This document shows positions 46,648 to 55,236 of a stretch of DNA of 64,000 bases, piece by piece. Origin of the DNA: Nostoc sp. CHAB 5824 (lineage in GTDB: Bacteria; Cyanobacteriota; Cyanobacteriia; Cyanobacteriales; Nostocaceae); contig NZ_JAIVFT010000002.1 in assembly GCF_020829665.1 (NCBI RefSeq), forward strand, positions 1-64,000. The letters run 5' to 3'. A program made the position numbers and the translations under genes. The notes under the pieces are model-generated. The model searched no databases. It was not told the origin of the DNA and was given only the letters and a program-made list of their open reading frames with translations. Each line of letters begins with the position of its first letter. The stretch's first letter is position 1.

Positions 46648-47217
46648 AAACTTCTGTTCCTCTATGAATACACTTGAGTAGTGTCGCGTGGGTAATCAAA
46701 ACTCATGGCAAGTTGTCAAATCCATTTTTGCTACATCAGCAATTGAAAAGATAATATACTCGAAAATTTTTGATAGTAAGTTTTCTTGCTCACATTATTA
46801 ATGTGACATACGTCATTGCGGTTTTAGGCAACATAGTATATGAGTTAGCCCTTGTACAATTACAGCTATCTCTCTAAAGCTGAACCTGAAATCCAAAAAA
46901 CATCGTTTTCAAACTTACCTCGAAAGAATAGAACAGCAGGGTTAAAAACTTATACTCTTAGTCTGGTTTTTAGCTATGAGGAGAAATATTGGACTCATAG
47001 TCAGAGTCTTGGGTTAGATTTTTACTCACAACGGTGAGTATACTGATTTATTAATTATGATGATCTTAAAAGCTGTTTGCAAAGTAAGTTGAAGACGGTG
47101 TTGAGATTTAGCTTACCCGATGCAGCATCAATCAAGTCATTGCGGCTGTTACCAACAGCAGCACAAACCGAGAGTATAGAATTTTAAGTCGTTTTTAATC
47201 TAAAATATGGCGGGCGA

Positions 47218-47252
47218 TGTCTAACGACAAGCCGCTACACGTCTAGGCAGTG
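47218..47252. repeat. Palindromic repeat at HIP1 position 1 of the murF relic
   Basis: GCGAT then gtctaacgacaagccgctac, acgtctag, then GC. The counterpart in murF (43475-43482) is GCGATCGC with no insert. Confidence 0.85.
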
Positions 47253-47355
47253 CTTTACCTTACCAAAAGTTATGATCGAAGCGTTGCAATTATTGGCAGA
47301 CACACCCGAAAAGGGCAAAGTTGCTGTGTTGGGTGCTATGAAAGAATCGTAAAAA

Positions 47356-47392
47356 GCGATGGTTAACGACAAGCCGCTACGCGTCTACGCAC
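47356..47392. repeat. Palindromic repeat at HIP1 position 2 of the murF relic
   Basis: GCGAT then ggttaacgacaagccgctac, gcgtctac, then GC. The counterpart in murF (43631-43638) is GCGATCGC. About 27 bp were added, with the same core ACGACAAGCCGCTAC as the first insert. Confidence 0.85.
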
Positions 47393-47435
47393 TAGTTGCA
47401 CCAGCGAGTTGGAGAATGGAGAATGCGTGTAGATT

Positions 47436-47771
47436 TCAGGCGTTGTTGGAAAGACTAGGGCTGTTACCGTAGCGTCTTTGAAAAAGAATTGCTGCCAAAT
47501 TAGTCACTAAACAGGTGATTGCTAGCCACAGCAATATATAAGTAGGAGCCATCACCACACCAATCATGAACCAAGTATATACGTGTATTATCATTACAGA
47601 AGCAAAAAAGCTCGCAATTCCAGCAGATTGCCACACTTGATGCGATGGACGACGTAACGCTACCAGGCTGATCGTTAAAATTGTGACAAGCAAGTTTGCT
47701 GGTACGAGAAATGCACAAATACTTATGCAGTTACCACGAGAGAACTCAGCTAAGGTGTTAAAATCGAGCAT
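47436..47771 (-). CDS. Small integral membrane protein, unknown
   Basis: 111 aa with three or four hydrophobic helices: CAFLVPANLLVTILTISLVA, then AGIASFFASVMIIHVYTWF, then MAPTYILLWLAITCLVTNLA, and a basic tail RRYGNSP. No domain recognised. It overlaps no other gene and lies next to the murF relic. The base composition is normal for the region. Likely real, since the frame is fully hydrophobic-patterned and there is an upstream AT-rich promoter-like stretch (47772-47940). Confidence 0.6.
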   Translation of the reverse strand: MLDFNTLAEFSRGNCISICAFLVPANLLVTILTISLVALRRPSHQVWQSAGIASFFASVMIIHVYTWFMIGVVMAPTYILLWLAITCLVTNLAAILFQRRYGNSPSLSNNA

Positions 47772-47975
47772 TAATTTGTTGGGATAGATGTTAGCTTTTT
47801 AAGAATTTAATTTATTGTATTTAAAATAACGAAATATATATTAACGTATGAGTGAGTAATCACTTTGTGAATATAACATAAATTAAACTATTTAGTTGCG
47901 TTTTGATACTACTAATAGTTAGTTAATTATAAAGATTTTGGAAAAGTAGGGTGGAAAACACCCACCCTAGCTGAA

Positions 47976-48377
47976 TTAACCCGGTAAAATTACCGTATCG
48001 ATAACGTGTACCACACCATTATCAGCTTCGATATCTGCTGCTAAAACTGTGGCATTTTTAACTTCAAAACCATCAGAAGAATCAATTTTAATGGGTGAAC
48101 CTTCCACAGAATTAACCGTACCAAGTTCTGCCAAATCAGCCTTTAGCAGCTTTCCTGGAACAACATGATACTTTAAAATCCGTGTTAGCTGGGGAATATT
48201 CTGTAACAAAGTTTGGATAGTTCCCGCTGGTAACTTGGCAAAGGCATCGTCATTCGGTGCAAAGACAGTGAACGGGCCAGGACTTTTTAATGTTTCTACT
48301 AAACCAGCAGCTTGTACAGCTGCCACTAGTGTTTTGAAAGACTCAGCCGTAACTGCAATATCAACAATATCAGCCAT
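47976..48377 (-). CDS. Fasciclin-domain protein
   Basis: 133 aa, one fasciclin (FAS1) domain: [59 protein letters not shown] and [18 protein letters not shown]. No signal peptide at this start, which is usual for the short cyanobacterial type (like Synechocystis Sll1483 homologues, from memory). Possible role in adhesion or stress; localisation unclear. ATG at 48375-48377. Confidence 0.95.
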   Translation of the reverse strand: MADIVDIAVTAESFKTLVAAVQAAGLVETLKSPGPFTVFAPNDDAFAKLPAGTIQTLLQNIPQLTRILKYHVVPGKLLKADLAELGTVNSVEGSPIKIDSSDGFEVKNATVLAADIEADNGVVHVIDTVILPG

Positions 48378-48454
48378 ATATCTTACCTAGAATCTCTGCA
48401 AAAGATTTTAAAGGATAATAAACCTATTTGAAGTTTTATTAAACAGAGAGTGGC

Positions 48455-48513
48455 GAAAAAGCACGGGAGCAGGGAGCAAGGGAGAAAAGTTTTCCCCTCT
48501 GTCCCCTGCTCCC
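48455..48513 (-). terminator. Probable terminator of trmFO
   Basis: GGGAGCAGGG (48465-48474) pairs with CCCTGCTCCC (48504-48513); the loop holds an inner GAAAA/TTTTC pairing. On the minus strand the stem is followed by GTGCTTTTTCGCC. It lies 35 bp past the trmFO stop. Confidence 0.6.
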
Positions 48514-48547
48514 TAACCCTCTGCCTCTTTTCAATGCCCAATGCCCA

Positions 48548-49861
48548 TTAATTATGATTAGTTTTCCAGTTTGCTAGATCAGTTAAAGAGCGATCGCGGT
48601 AACGTCCATAACGCTCTTGCTTACTTTTGATTTTCGCACCCAGTTCGGGAAAAATCCCAAAGTTGGGCGGCATTGGTTGGAAATGCTTCGGCGAAGCGGA
48701 ACTAATAAATTCAAATAACGCACCCATCATTGTTGTTGGTGGTAAAACCAAAGCTTCTTTACCCAAAGCTAGCCGCGCTGCATTAATTCCCGCCAAGCAA
48801 CCACCCGCAGCCGCAGCAGTGTAGCCTTCAGTACCAATCAACTGTCCAGCGGCTAACAATGTCGGACGCTCTTTAAATTGCAGAGTAGGATGCATTAACT
48901 GAGGAGCATTAATAAAAGTGTTGCGGTGCATCACTCCCAGCCGGACAAACTCTGCCTTTTCCAAACTGGGAATTAGCTGAAATATTCGCTTTTGCTCACC
49001 CCAACGCAGATTAGTTTGGAATCCTACCATATTCCACAGTTGACCGGCTTTATCTTCTTGTCGTAACTGCACCACAGCATAAGGACGTTCCCCGGTGCGA
49101 GTATCTGACAATCCCACTGGCTTTAGGGGGCCGTAGCGCATGGTATCTTCCCCACGCTGTGCTAGTTCTTCAATGGGTAAACAAGCTTCAAAAAATTTCG
49201 CCGTTTCCCGTTCAAAACCTTTGAGTTCTGTTTGTTCCGCTTTACAAAGTTCTTCTCGAAACCGCAAGTACTGCTCTTTATTCATTGGGCAGTTGAGATA
49301 AGCAGCTTCACCTTTGTCATAACGTGATGCCATAAAGGCAATGTCACGGTTAATCGATTCTCCCACAATAATCGGACTAGCCGCATCGAAAAAGCTCAGG
49401 TATTCCATCCCGGTAAAGCGGCGCAAATCTTCGGCTAAGTCGGGACTCGTTAAAGGCCCAGTTGCCAAAACCACAATTCCTTCAGGAATCGTAGATACTT
49501 CACCCCGGCGGAATTCAATTAAAGGATGGCTGGCTAAAGTTTGAGTCAAATCTTGGCCAAATTGTCCCCTGTCTACCGCTAGCGCCCCACCAGCAGGTAC
49601 GGCGTGTTCATCAGCTTTAGAAATGACGATAGAACCGAGTTGGCGTAATTCTTCGTGCAATAATCCAGCTGCGCGATCGCTTGCCATTGCCCCAAAGGAA
49701 TTACTACACACTAATTCTGCCAAATGTTCTGTATGATGAGCAGGGCTGAAGCGTTTTGGACGCATTTCGTGCAGAATTACCGGCACTCCAGCTTGGGCTA
49801 TTTGCCACGCTGCTTCTGTCCCAGCTAGTCCACCTCCAATTACTTGTATCGGTTGTTCCAT
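48548..49861 (-). CDS. trmFO: Methylenetetrahydrofolate-tRNA (uracil-54) methyltransferase TrmFO
   Basis: 437 aa folate- and FAD-dependent enzyme that makes m5U54 in tRNA. N-terminal FAD fingerprint [61 protein letters not shown] near the C-terminus; [14 protein letters not shown]. These match the TrmFO/GidA-small family exactly. The nearby fasciclin gene lies downstream. The start ATG at 49861 is the only one that keeps the FAD motif at residues 5-20. Confidence 0.96.
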   Translation of the reverse strand: MEQPIQVIGGGLAGTEAAWQIAQAGVPVILHEMRPKRFSPAHHTEHLAELVCSNSFGAMASDRAAGLLHEELRQLGSIVISKADEHAVPAGGALAVDRGQFGQDLTQTLASHPLIEFRRGEVSTIPEGIVVLATGPLTSPDLAEDLRRFTGMEYLSFFDAASPIIVGESINRDIAFMASRYDKGEAAYLNCPMNKEQYLRFREELCKAEQTELKGFERETAKFFEACLPIEELAQRGEDTMRYGPLKPVGLSDTRTGERPYAVVQLRQEDKAGQLWNMVGFQTNLRWGEQKRIFQLIPSLEKAEFVRLGVMHRNTFINAPQLMHPTLQFKERPTLLAAGQLIGTEGYTAAAAGGCLAGINAARLALGKEALVLPPTTMMGALFEFISSASPKHFQPMPPNFGIFPELGAKIKSKQERYGRYRDRSLTDLANWKTNHN

Positions 49862-50042
49862 AGTTAAATTTTTAGTTCCTATATCATTAAGTATCCATCA
49901 GCATCACAGAAGTAAAATTAAATAAAAAGTCATGCTGACTATATAATCAGCCTAAAACATGGTGGAGCAACAACACCAGATAATCTCTGCTATGCCTGTA
50001 TTTTCTGTAACCTTCAAAAAAGAACTGATTTGGAGTCAATAA

Positions 50043-50780
50043 TTATAAATTATCTGTATCAATTCCCTTTTCTTTGAGTTTAGCTAACAATTCTTGATAG
50101 CGATCGCGCTCTTTTTCTAATTCTTCTAAAGCCGCTTCCTTTTCTTCTAAAGCCGCTTCCTTTGCTTGACATTCTCGTTCTGCACGTTGGCGTTCTTGTT
50201 CTCGTAACTGGTCAATTTCTACGGGTGACAAAAACTTTTGTCCGGTGGGAGAAACAATTTCCAGAGTATCCAGTGTTAATGTAAAACGGATTCCCAAACG
50301 CGGACTTTCCCAGCCATTCATCTCTTCGATAACTTCAAAACTATCTCCAGAACGGAGCAAACCATTTAAATCATTCTTATCTGGATCATAAATATAATAT
50401 TCTTCCACGCCGTAACGCTGGTAAAACTGCAATTTTTTGGTCATTTCTTTGAGAGTGTTACCTGGCGAGAGAATTTCAAATACTACCTGTGGGGGTATAT
50501 TATCTTCTTCCCATTGTAAATAAGAACCCCGTTTTCCTTTTGGTCTGCCAAAGACTACCATTGTATCCGGCGCTTGTTTAATATTCGGGTTTCCTTTAAC
50601 TGGATACCAAAACAAATCTCCGGCGATAAATACATCAGGTTGTGATGTAAATAGGATTTCTAAATTTTCTTTAATTTTGACAATCCATGCAAATTGTTCT
50701 GTATTATCCGCCATTGGCTGTCCGTCGCTTTCCGGGTAGATGACTTCGATGGTGGTTTTTGGTGTAACTTGTTGTACCAT
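50043..50780 (-). CDS. Uma2-family (DUF820) putative endonuclease with coiled-coil tail
   Basis: 245 aa. Restriction-enzyme-like fold: VFIAGDLFWYPVKGN, APDTMVVFGRPKGKRGSYLQ, PPQVVFEILSPGNTLKEM, KKLQFYQRYGVEEYYIYDPD. The acidic Asp and Glu (DTMV, FEIL) are the core PD-(D/E)xK residues. The C-terminus (about 180-240) is a Glu/Lys-rich coiled coil (EEKEAALEELEKERDRYQEL). Uma2 proteins are numerous in cyanobacteria and of unknown role. The second Uma2 gene at 51326 is on the opposite strand. Confidence 0.93.
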   Translation of the reverse strand: MVQQVTPKTTIEVIYPESDGQPMADNTEQFAWIVKIKENLEILFTSQPDVFIAGDLFWYPVKGNPNIKQAPDTMVVFGRPKGKRGSYLQWEEDNIPPQVVFEILSPGNTLKEMTKKLQFYQRYGVEEYYIYDPDKNDLNGLLRSGDSFEVIEEMNGWESPRLGIRFTLTLDTLEIVSPTGQKFLSPVEIDQLREQERQRAERECQAKEAALEEKEAALEELEKERDRYQELLAKLKEKGIDTDNL

Positions 50781-50936
50781 TGCTGCACCTCCAAGTATGG
50801 GGTTTTTAGCTAATAATTATAGTTGAGATAGCGATCGCGTTCATATTGATTTTAGCTATAAGTAAGTCGGCAATAAAAAATAAAGCTATGTAACAAAATG
50901 TAAAAGTCCAATTTCTACCGGAAAATTTAGCTATTC

Positions 50937-51144
50937 CGTTTTAGTGACACAATTGGCAATGTGTTTATTTTGGTAGGTGATGAACTGCAAATCATTGTAT
51001 TTCATGATGGAATTTGGAGATTTGTAAATGAAACCTAATTTTGCAGAAATGTTCATAAAAGAATTGAAGGCATATGTGCTTACTAATCGAGAAGATATAG
51101 AAGCGTTGGAAATCCTATTTAGTCGCCGTACTCCCGACTCCTAA
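50937..51144 (+). pseudogene. DUF6888-like remnant and truncated DUF6887-like gene
   Basis: A frame ending at 51038 reads DTIGNVFILVGDELQIIVF then GIWRFVNET, like the C-terminus of DUF6888, but a stop upstream breaks its N-terminus. It overlaps a 38-codon frame at 51028-51144 (MKPNFAEMFIKELKAYVLTN) that resembles the intact gene at 52110 but stops early. Beyond the stop similarity continues (NNRIIEEAM) until a palindromic repeat near 51211. Family names are from memory. Confidence 0.65.
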
Positions 51145-51325
51145 GCAATTATATATCCGTCGATGTTTACTGAGGATGTTAAACCTATAAAAGAGAATAA
51201 TCGGATAATTGAAGAAGCAATGTCTATGACAAGCCGCTAAGAGCGTCTACGCCCAAAGAATCCAGTAATAAAAGAATAATCGGAGTTAATCGCTATAATT
51301 TTGGTGAGTGTTAGGGAAACTAGCC

Positions 51326-51982
51326 ATGTTACAGTACAACCTGCCAAACTACTTACCCTCAGCCGAAGAACTACCAGACTCTGACGAAACGCCTGTGGAT
51401 AATGAACTGCAAGAATTAATACCAGGCTTGCTGAAGGCAATACTGCTAATACTTTGGGCAGAACGCATGGACTGGTTATTTGGCATAGATATGGGTATTT
51501 ATTATCACCCGGATAAACCAGCGATTGTGCCAGATGGGTTTTTGAGTTTGGGGGTAGAACGGTTTTATGATGAGGAATTGCGTCCGAGTTATGTGTTGTG
51601 GGATGAAAAAGTTGTACCAACTTTAGTGCTAGAGGTGGTTTCTCAAACTTATCGCAAAGAATATACGACTAAATTAAATGAATATGCAGATTTAGGTGTA
51701 CTTTATTACGTAATTTATTCTTCTCGCCGTCGCCGCAAACCGCGTTTGGAAGTGCATAAATTAATTAATGGCAAGTATGAATTGCAAGCAGGAAATCCTG
51801 TTTGGTTACCGGAAATTGGCTTAGGAATTGGCTGCGATCGCGGCAATTATTCCGGTGTAACTAGAGAATGGGTTTATTGGTATGATGAATCAGGAAAACG
51901 CTATCCTACGCCACAAGAAAAGATTCAACGGTTAACGGAGAAATTGCGATCGCTCGGCATAGATCCAGATAATCTTGATTAA
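51326..51982 (+). CDS. Uma2-family (DUF820) putative endonuclease
   Basis: 218 aa from the ATG at 51326 (MLQYNLPNYLPSAEELPDSD); a GTG 18 bp upstream is possible. Core: LFGIDMGIYYHPDKPAIVPD, PTLVLEVVSQTYRKEYTTKL, EYADLGVLYYVIYSS and an Asp-Pro-rich end (LGIDPDNLD) shared with the Uma2 protein at 50043. Acidic residues at IVPD and LEVV plus Lys in TTKL make a plausible PD-(D/E)xK site. A DUF6888/DUF6887-like pair follows directly; I have often seen these near Uma2 genes in cyanobacteria (recollection). Confidence 0.92.
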   Translation: MLQYNLPNYLPSAEELPDSDETPVDNELQELIPGLLKAILLILWAERMDWLFGIDMGIYYHPDKPAIVPDGFLSLGVERFYDEELRPSYVLWDEKVVPTLVLEVVSQTYRKEYTTKLNEYADLGVLYYVIYSSRRRRKPRLEVHKLINGKYELQAGNPVWLPEIGLGIGCDRGNYSGVTREWVYWYDESGKRYPTPQEKIQRLTEKLRSLGIDPDNLD

Positions 51983-52126
51983 TGTGCAACAGTACTTAAA
52001 AAAGATATTCACCCGTTTCGTTTTGAAATCCAAACTAGAGATGTGTATATTTTGGCAGGCGAGAATATTCAAATTATCGTACCCCCTAGTCGACTCTGGA
52101 GGTTTTTGAATGAAACCGAACTTTGA
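51983..52126 (+). pseudogene. DUF6888-like remnant without start
   Basis: Directly in frame after the Uma2 stop: ATVLKKDIHPFRFEIQTRDV, then YILAGENIQIIVPPSRLWRF, then LNETEL and a stop at 52124-52126. The C-terminal ILAGENIQII block resembles DUF6888, but the N-terminal half and any start codon are missing. It overlaps the start of the next gene (ATG 52110), an arrangement seen also at 51028. Confidence 0.55.
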
Positions 52127-52358
52127 AGCAATGACTAGCACAGAACTAACAGATTATATACTGGCAGATCGAGATGATGATGAGGCTATTCGTGTCTTGT
52201 TTAGTCACCGCAATCCTCCCGATTCAGAAGCAACTTGGTACGGGCCAATGGTGACAGCAGACGGTACACCAATAGAAGAAAATATTCGCATAGCAGAAGA
52301 AGCAATTAAGCAGCGAATTGAGCAAGCAAATCAAACAAAGCAAGATTCTTCAAGTTGA
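52110..52358 (+). CDS. DUF6887-like small protein
   Basis: 82 aa. MKPNFEAMTSTELTDYILAD then DRDDDEAIRVLFSHRNPPDS. The MKPNF...LxxYILxxRDDDEA pattern is what I recall for DUF6887. The C-terminal half (MVTADGTPIEENIRIAEEAI) is helical. GGAGG (52098-52102) lies 7 nt before the ATG. Co-located with Uma2 and a DUF6888 remnant; role unknown. Confidence 0.75.
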   Translation: MKPNFEAMTSTELTDYILADRDDDEAIRVLFSHRNPPDSEATWYGPMVTADGTPIEENIRIAEEAIKQRIEQANQTKQDSSS

Positions 52359-52431
52359 GGCTGACTCGTTTAGATTTACAGCCATATTTCTCAGCTTTTG
52401 CGCCAATTTGGACTCAACTCAAATTCTACTA

Positions 52432-53202
52432 TTATGGAAATTTCCGATCGCGCACTTCCACGGCATAATCTTGCACGGCTTTGATAATCGTCTCCCGCAA
52501 GTTTGTGTAAACTTTGGCGAATGGTGGATGCTTCTCGGTAAGTCCGAGGACATCAGAGGTAACTAAAACTTGTCCATTGCAGTGAGTTCCTGCACCGATA
52601 CCGATTGTAGGAATGCTCAATTTTTGTGTAATCTGCATTGCCAAATCTGCGGGGATATGCTCTAAAACAAGAGAAAATACACCTGCTTGTTCCAGAGCGA
52701 TCGCTTCAAGTAAAATTTTCTCACTCGCTTCTTGCGTTTTCCCTTGTTGTCGCAAACCGAGTTGATGTACTGATTGCGGTGTCAAACCGACATGACCCAT
52801 TACCGGAATTCCAGCTTGAACCAAACGAGCAATAGTTTCTGCGATCGCTGGGTAGCCACCTTCCAATTTTACTGCTTGAGCGCCTGTTTCTTTCAGTACC
52901 CGCCCAGCTGAATGCATTGCTTGCTGGAGACTTTCTTGATACGTCAAAAATGGTAAATCTACAACAACTAGTGCACGTTTAACCCCACGGCGCACAGATT
53001 TGGCGTGGTATATCATCTCATCCAAAGTTATCGGCAGTGTTGTTTCATACCCTAGAACTACTGCCATAGAGTCGCCCACAAGGATTAAGTCTACACCAGC
53101 TGCATCGATGAGTTGAGCGATCGCATAATCCCAGGCCGTCAACGCCACAATTGAACGTCCCTGTTGTTTCCATTGAATTAATTGCTGGGTAGTGATTGCC
53201 AT
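52432..53202 (-). CDS. panB: Ketopantoate hydroxymethyltransferase
   Basis: 256 aa; transfers a hydroxymethyl group from methylene-THF to ketoisovalerate in pantothenate/CoA synthesis. Signatures: [82 protein letters not shown]. Complete. Upstream (53205-53325) are variable TGAGTGC/TAGGAGT heptamers; no other pan gene adjacent. Confidence 0.97.
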   Translation of the reverse strand: MAITTQQLIQWKQQGRSIVALTAWDYAIAQLIDAAGVDLILVGDSMAVVLGYETTLPITLDEMIYHAKSVRRGVKRALVVVDLPFLTYQESLQQAMHSAGRVLKETGAQAVKLEGGYPAIAETIARLVQAGIPVMGHVGLTPQSVHQLGLRQQGKTQEASEKILLEAIALEQAGVFSLVLEHIPADLAMQITQKLSIPTIGIGAGTHCNGQVLVTSDVLGLTEKHPPFAKVYTNLRETIIKAVQDYAVEVRDRKFP

Positions 53203-53204
53203 TT

Positions 53205-53322
53205 TTTTAGTGCTGAGTGCTGAGTGCTGAGTTAGGAGTGATGAGTGAAGAGTTAGGAGTAAATAGTTCAGGGTTTAATTTAATTCATAACTTCTAATTC
53301 CTAACTCTTAACTCCTAACTTG
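53205..53322. repeat. Heptamer-type repeats between panB and propeller gene
   Basis: GAGTGCT and AGTTAGGA copies, then a complementary stretch (taattcctaactcttaactc) that can fold back on AGTTAGGAGT. STRR-type; possibly terminates the propeller-gene transcript. Confidence 0.7.
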
Positions 53323-54429
53323 TTACTTCACGGCGCGACTGAAAGCAATATGAGGTTTTGCACTGTCAGTTTTGGGCATTAACCAAGCTAGACCTTCACT
53401 AGTGCCGATCCATAATTTATTGGCGATGTCAGGTGCAAGGGCAAGAACCCGACTAGAAGGAAGTCCAGCAACTTCTGCATCTAACACAGCTCCTGTATTT
53501 GGATTTAATCGTAACAAACCATTGTTAGTCCCAACCCAGACACTACCATCTTTAGCAAAACGTACCGCCGTCACGTCACGCCCACGCAGGCGAGTTACAG
53601 ACCGCAGTACTGCACCAGTTTTTGGGTTAATAACTAGCAAATTATTCGGCATTCCCGCCCAAATTAATCCTTCTGGACTGATAGCTAAAGCTTGGACAGT
53701 CGTCCCTGGTAAATCGGCTATCCGCTTCATAATCACAGCACTAGCAGTATTTATCCGCACCAATCCATCAAGAGTGCCAACCCACAGTTGACCTTCAGCA
53801 TCTAAAGTCAGGGTGTTGGCGCTGACACCAGGCAGATTTTTTAATGTTGTCATAATCAAGCCTTGGTCGGGACTAATTAGGGCTAAACCGCTATCGGTTC
53901 CAGTCCACAAATAACCCCGTTTGTCAACTAACAATGACAACACCCGTTTAGAAGGCAAAAATAAATTCTGCGCGGTGATTTCGCTAGTACGGGGGTCTAC
54001 TCGGAACAGTCCATCATAACTTCCTACCCACAAACGTCCTACTTTGTCTTGGGCTAAAGCACCAATGGCAATATTCGGTAACCTAACACGAGAAATAATC
54101 TTGCCGGTTTTAGGATCAATCCGCGATAGTCCCCGCCAAGAACCTACCCAAAGATTGCCTGTAACATCTCCGAGTAAGTTACCAACACGATAATCAGTTT
54201 CTGGCGAATTTTCTTGTATTCCCCGCTCATCGGGCAAAGGTTCTACTTGCGGTGGCGGTGCAGAAGGTGGGTAAGTAGGAGTTAGATCAGATGAATTAAT
54301 ATCAGGGGTTTTTTGTGCCCATCCTATACTTGGCAAAGCTATCAACCCCAGCAAGATAGAAGTAGTCAATAAACTAGTACGCTTGCAAAACAATACCACG
54401 GTAACATTTCCTTTGGAGACAATACCCAT
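53323..54429 (-). CDS. Secreted beta-propeller protein (two-component regulator propeller repeats)
   Basis: 368 aa. Signal peptide (about 18-38, LTTSILLGLIALPSIGWAQ); a Pro-rich spacer; then about seven blades of the form VDKRGYLWTGTDSGLALISP, LTLDAEGQLWVGTLDGLVRI and FAKDGSVWVGTNNGLLRL. These match the 'two-component regulator propeller' (Reg_prop) repeats, normally sensor ectodomains. No transmembrane anchor or kinase follows, so it is a free periplasmic or extracytoplasmic propeller. Ligand unknown. Confidence 0.9.
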   Translation of the reverse strand: MGIVSKGNVTVVLFCKRTSLLTTSILLGLIALPSIGWAQKTPDINSSDLTPTYPPSAPPPQVEPLPDERGIQENSPETDYRVGNLLGDVTGNLWVGSWRGLSRIDPKTGKIISRVRLPNIAIGALAQDKVGRLWVGSYDGLFRVDPRTSEITAQNLFLPSKRVLSLLVDKRGYLWTGTDSGLALISPDQGLIMTTLKNLPGVSANTLTLDAEGQLWVGTLDGLVRINTASAVIMKRIADLPGTTVQALAISPEGLIWAGMPNNLLVINPKTGAVLRSVTRLRGRDVTAVRFAKDGSVWVGTNNGLLRLNPNTGAVLDAEVAGLPSSRVLALAPDIANKLWIGTSEGLAWLMPKTDSAKPHIAFSRAVK

Positions 54430-55236
54430 AGCCTTTACCTAAACTGGCTTTGGGTTAATTCCAGTGTTCCCCTAGCTGGGATTTTTTAAACGTCATAGAC
54501 AATTTTTCTCAAATTTGTTATTAGTCATTAGTCAAGAGTTAGAAATTCTTCCCTTACCTCCCTTGCTCCCCCACTCTCCAAAAGCTTCCTTACAGTTATT
54601 GATGACACGTTGTAAAGCATCTGTAATAAAATGTTAAATCTTTATGTAATAACAAAATTAAATATATAAGTTAAAAACTTTCAAAGAATAACTTATCGAA
54701 TTCTTGATATATTGTGGAATAAGTTACAAATTACGTGGTGTGCAATTTTTATCTTTACGCTCACGACTCTGCTAAATCTCTGTCAAGTAAATTCTTTTCT
54801 GGTATCTTTTCCATCAACGGAGAAGATAGAGGGAGTGTAGAGGCGGGAATGTGTGCCAGCCAGCCCAATCCCCTAAATACCCCAATTTGTAGGGAAATTA
54901 TCTAAATCAAGCCGCAAAAAGCGGAAGTTTTGGTTAAATTGAGAAGGTTTAGTTGGGTGCGAAGAAGAGGTAAAAAAGAATTTTGATTCGTAGGAAGAGG
55001 AAACAGTAGAAGCGCTAGGTCGTGTACCCATAGAATGGGATAACACTGGTGAGGAGGGCTACCACCGCTACCAAAGTGTTAGCCGCAAAAAAACTGCTAC
55101 CCTTTGCCAAAAACAACCCCTAACAAAAATTTTACCTGATTTCCTCCCCGATGAAGGGGGAAAAAATCGGGTAAGGGGAAGTTGCACAAAACGTGATTTG
55201 ATAATTAACAAGAGTGATTTCAGGGAAGGATAAAAT
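54430..55236. other. rbcL upstream region with structured leader
   Basis: About 800 bp without a gene. The part nearest rbcL has hairpins: CCCAT-AGA-ATGGG at 55027-55039 and TAACACT (55041-55047) with AGTGTTA (55075-55081), the latter enclosing GGTGAGGAGGGCTACC. Upstream of 54800 the sequence is AT-rich, likely the promoter zone (an NtcA-like site was not identified). Long rbcL leaders are known in Anabaena. Confidence 0.6.
55223..55230 (+). promoter_or_regulatory. Ribosome binding site of rbcL
   Basis: GGGAAGGA, 6 nt before the ATG at 55237; one of the strongest Shine-Dalgarno matches in the window, as suits a very highly expressed gene. Confidence 0.8.

Larger units (their letters stand above)
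47200..47415 (+). pseudogene. Partial murF copy with two HIP1-site insertions
   Basis: 47271-47354 and 47393-47415 align with intact murF 43548-43665: GCGTTGCAATTATTGGCAGA is identical, then CACAC and GTTGGGTGC, ATGAAAGAAT and AGTTGCACCAGCGAGT. The left part (47210-47270) matches murF around 43470-43502 (GGGCGAT, then GCTTTACCTTACC). A murF stretch (about 43504-43545) is deleted. At both positions where murF has GCGATCGC the copy has GCGAT, about 27 bp of palindromic sequence, then GC. It contains stops and is not functional. Confidence 0.85.
46648..47435. other. Gap carrying a murF relic and palindromic repeats
   Basis: 788 bp. 46648-47190 has no supported gene; it includes the promoter region of the 655-aa repeat protein. 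47200-47415 is a decayed duplicate of murF with repeat insertions, listed separately. Confidence 0.6.

Noticed and set aside
46852..47037. 61-codon plus-strand frame upstream of the murF relic
   Set aside because: No ribosome site, poor composition, no known family.
54430..55236. tRNA or other structural RNA upstream of rbcL
   Set aside because: No T-loop GTTCRANYC or clover-leaf found here or, on scanning, elsewhere in the window.
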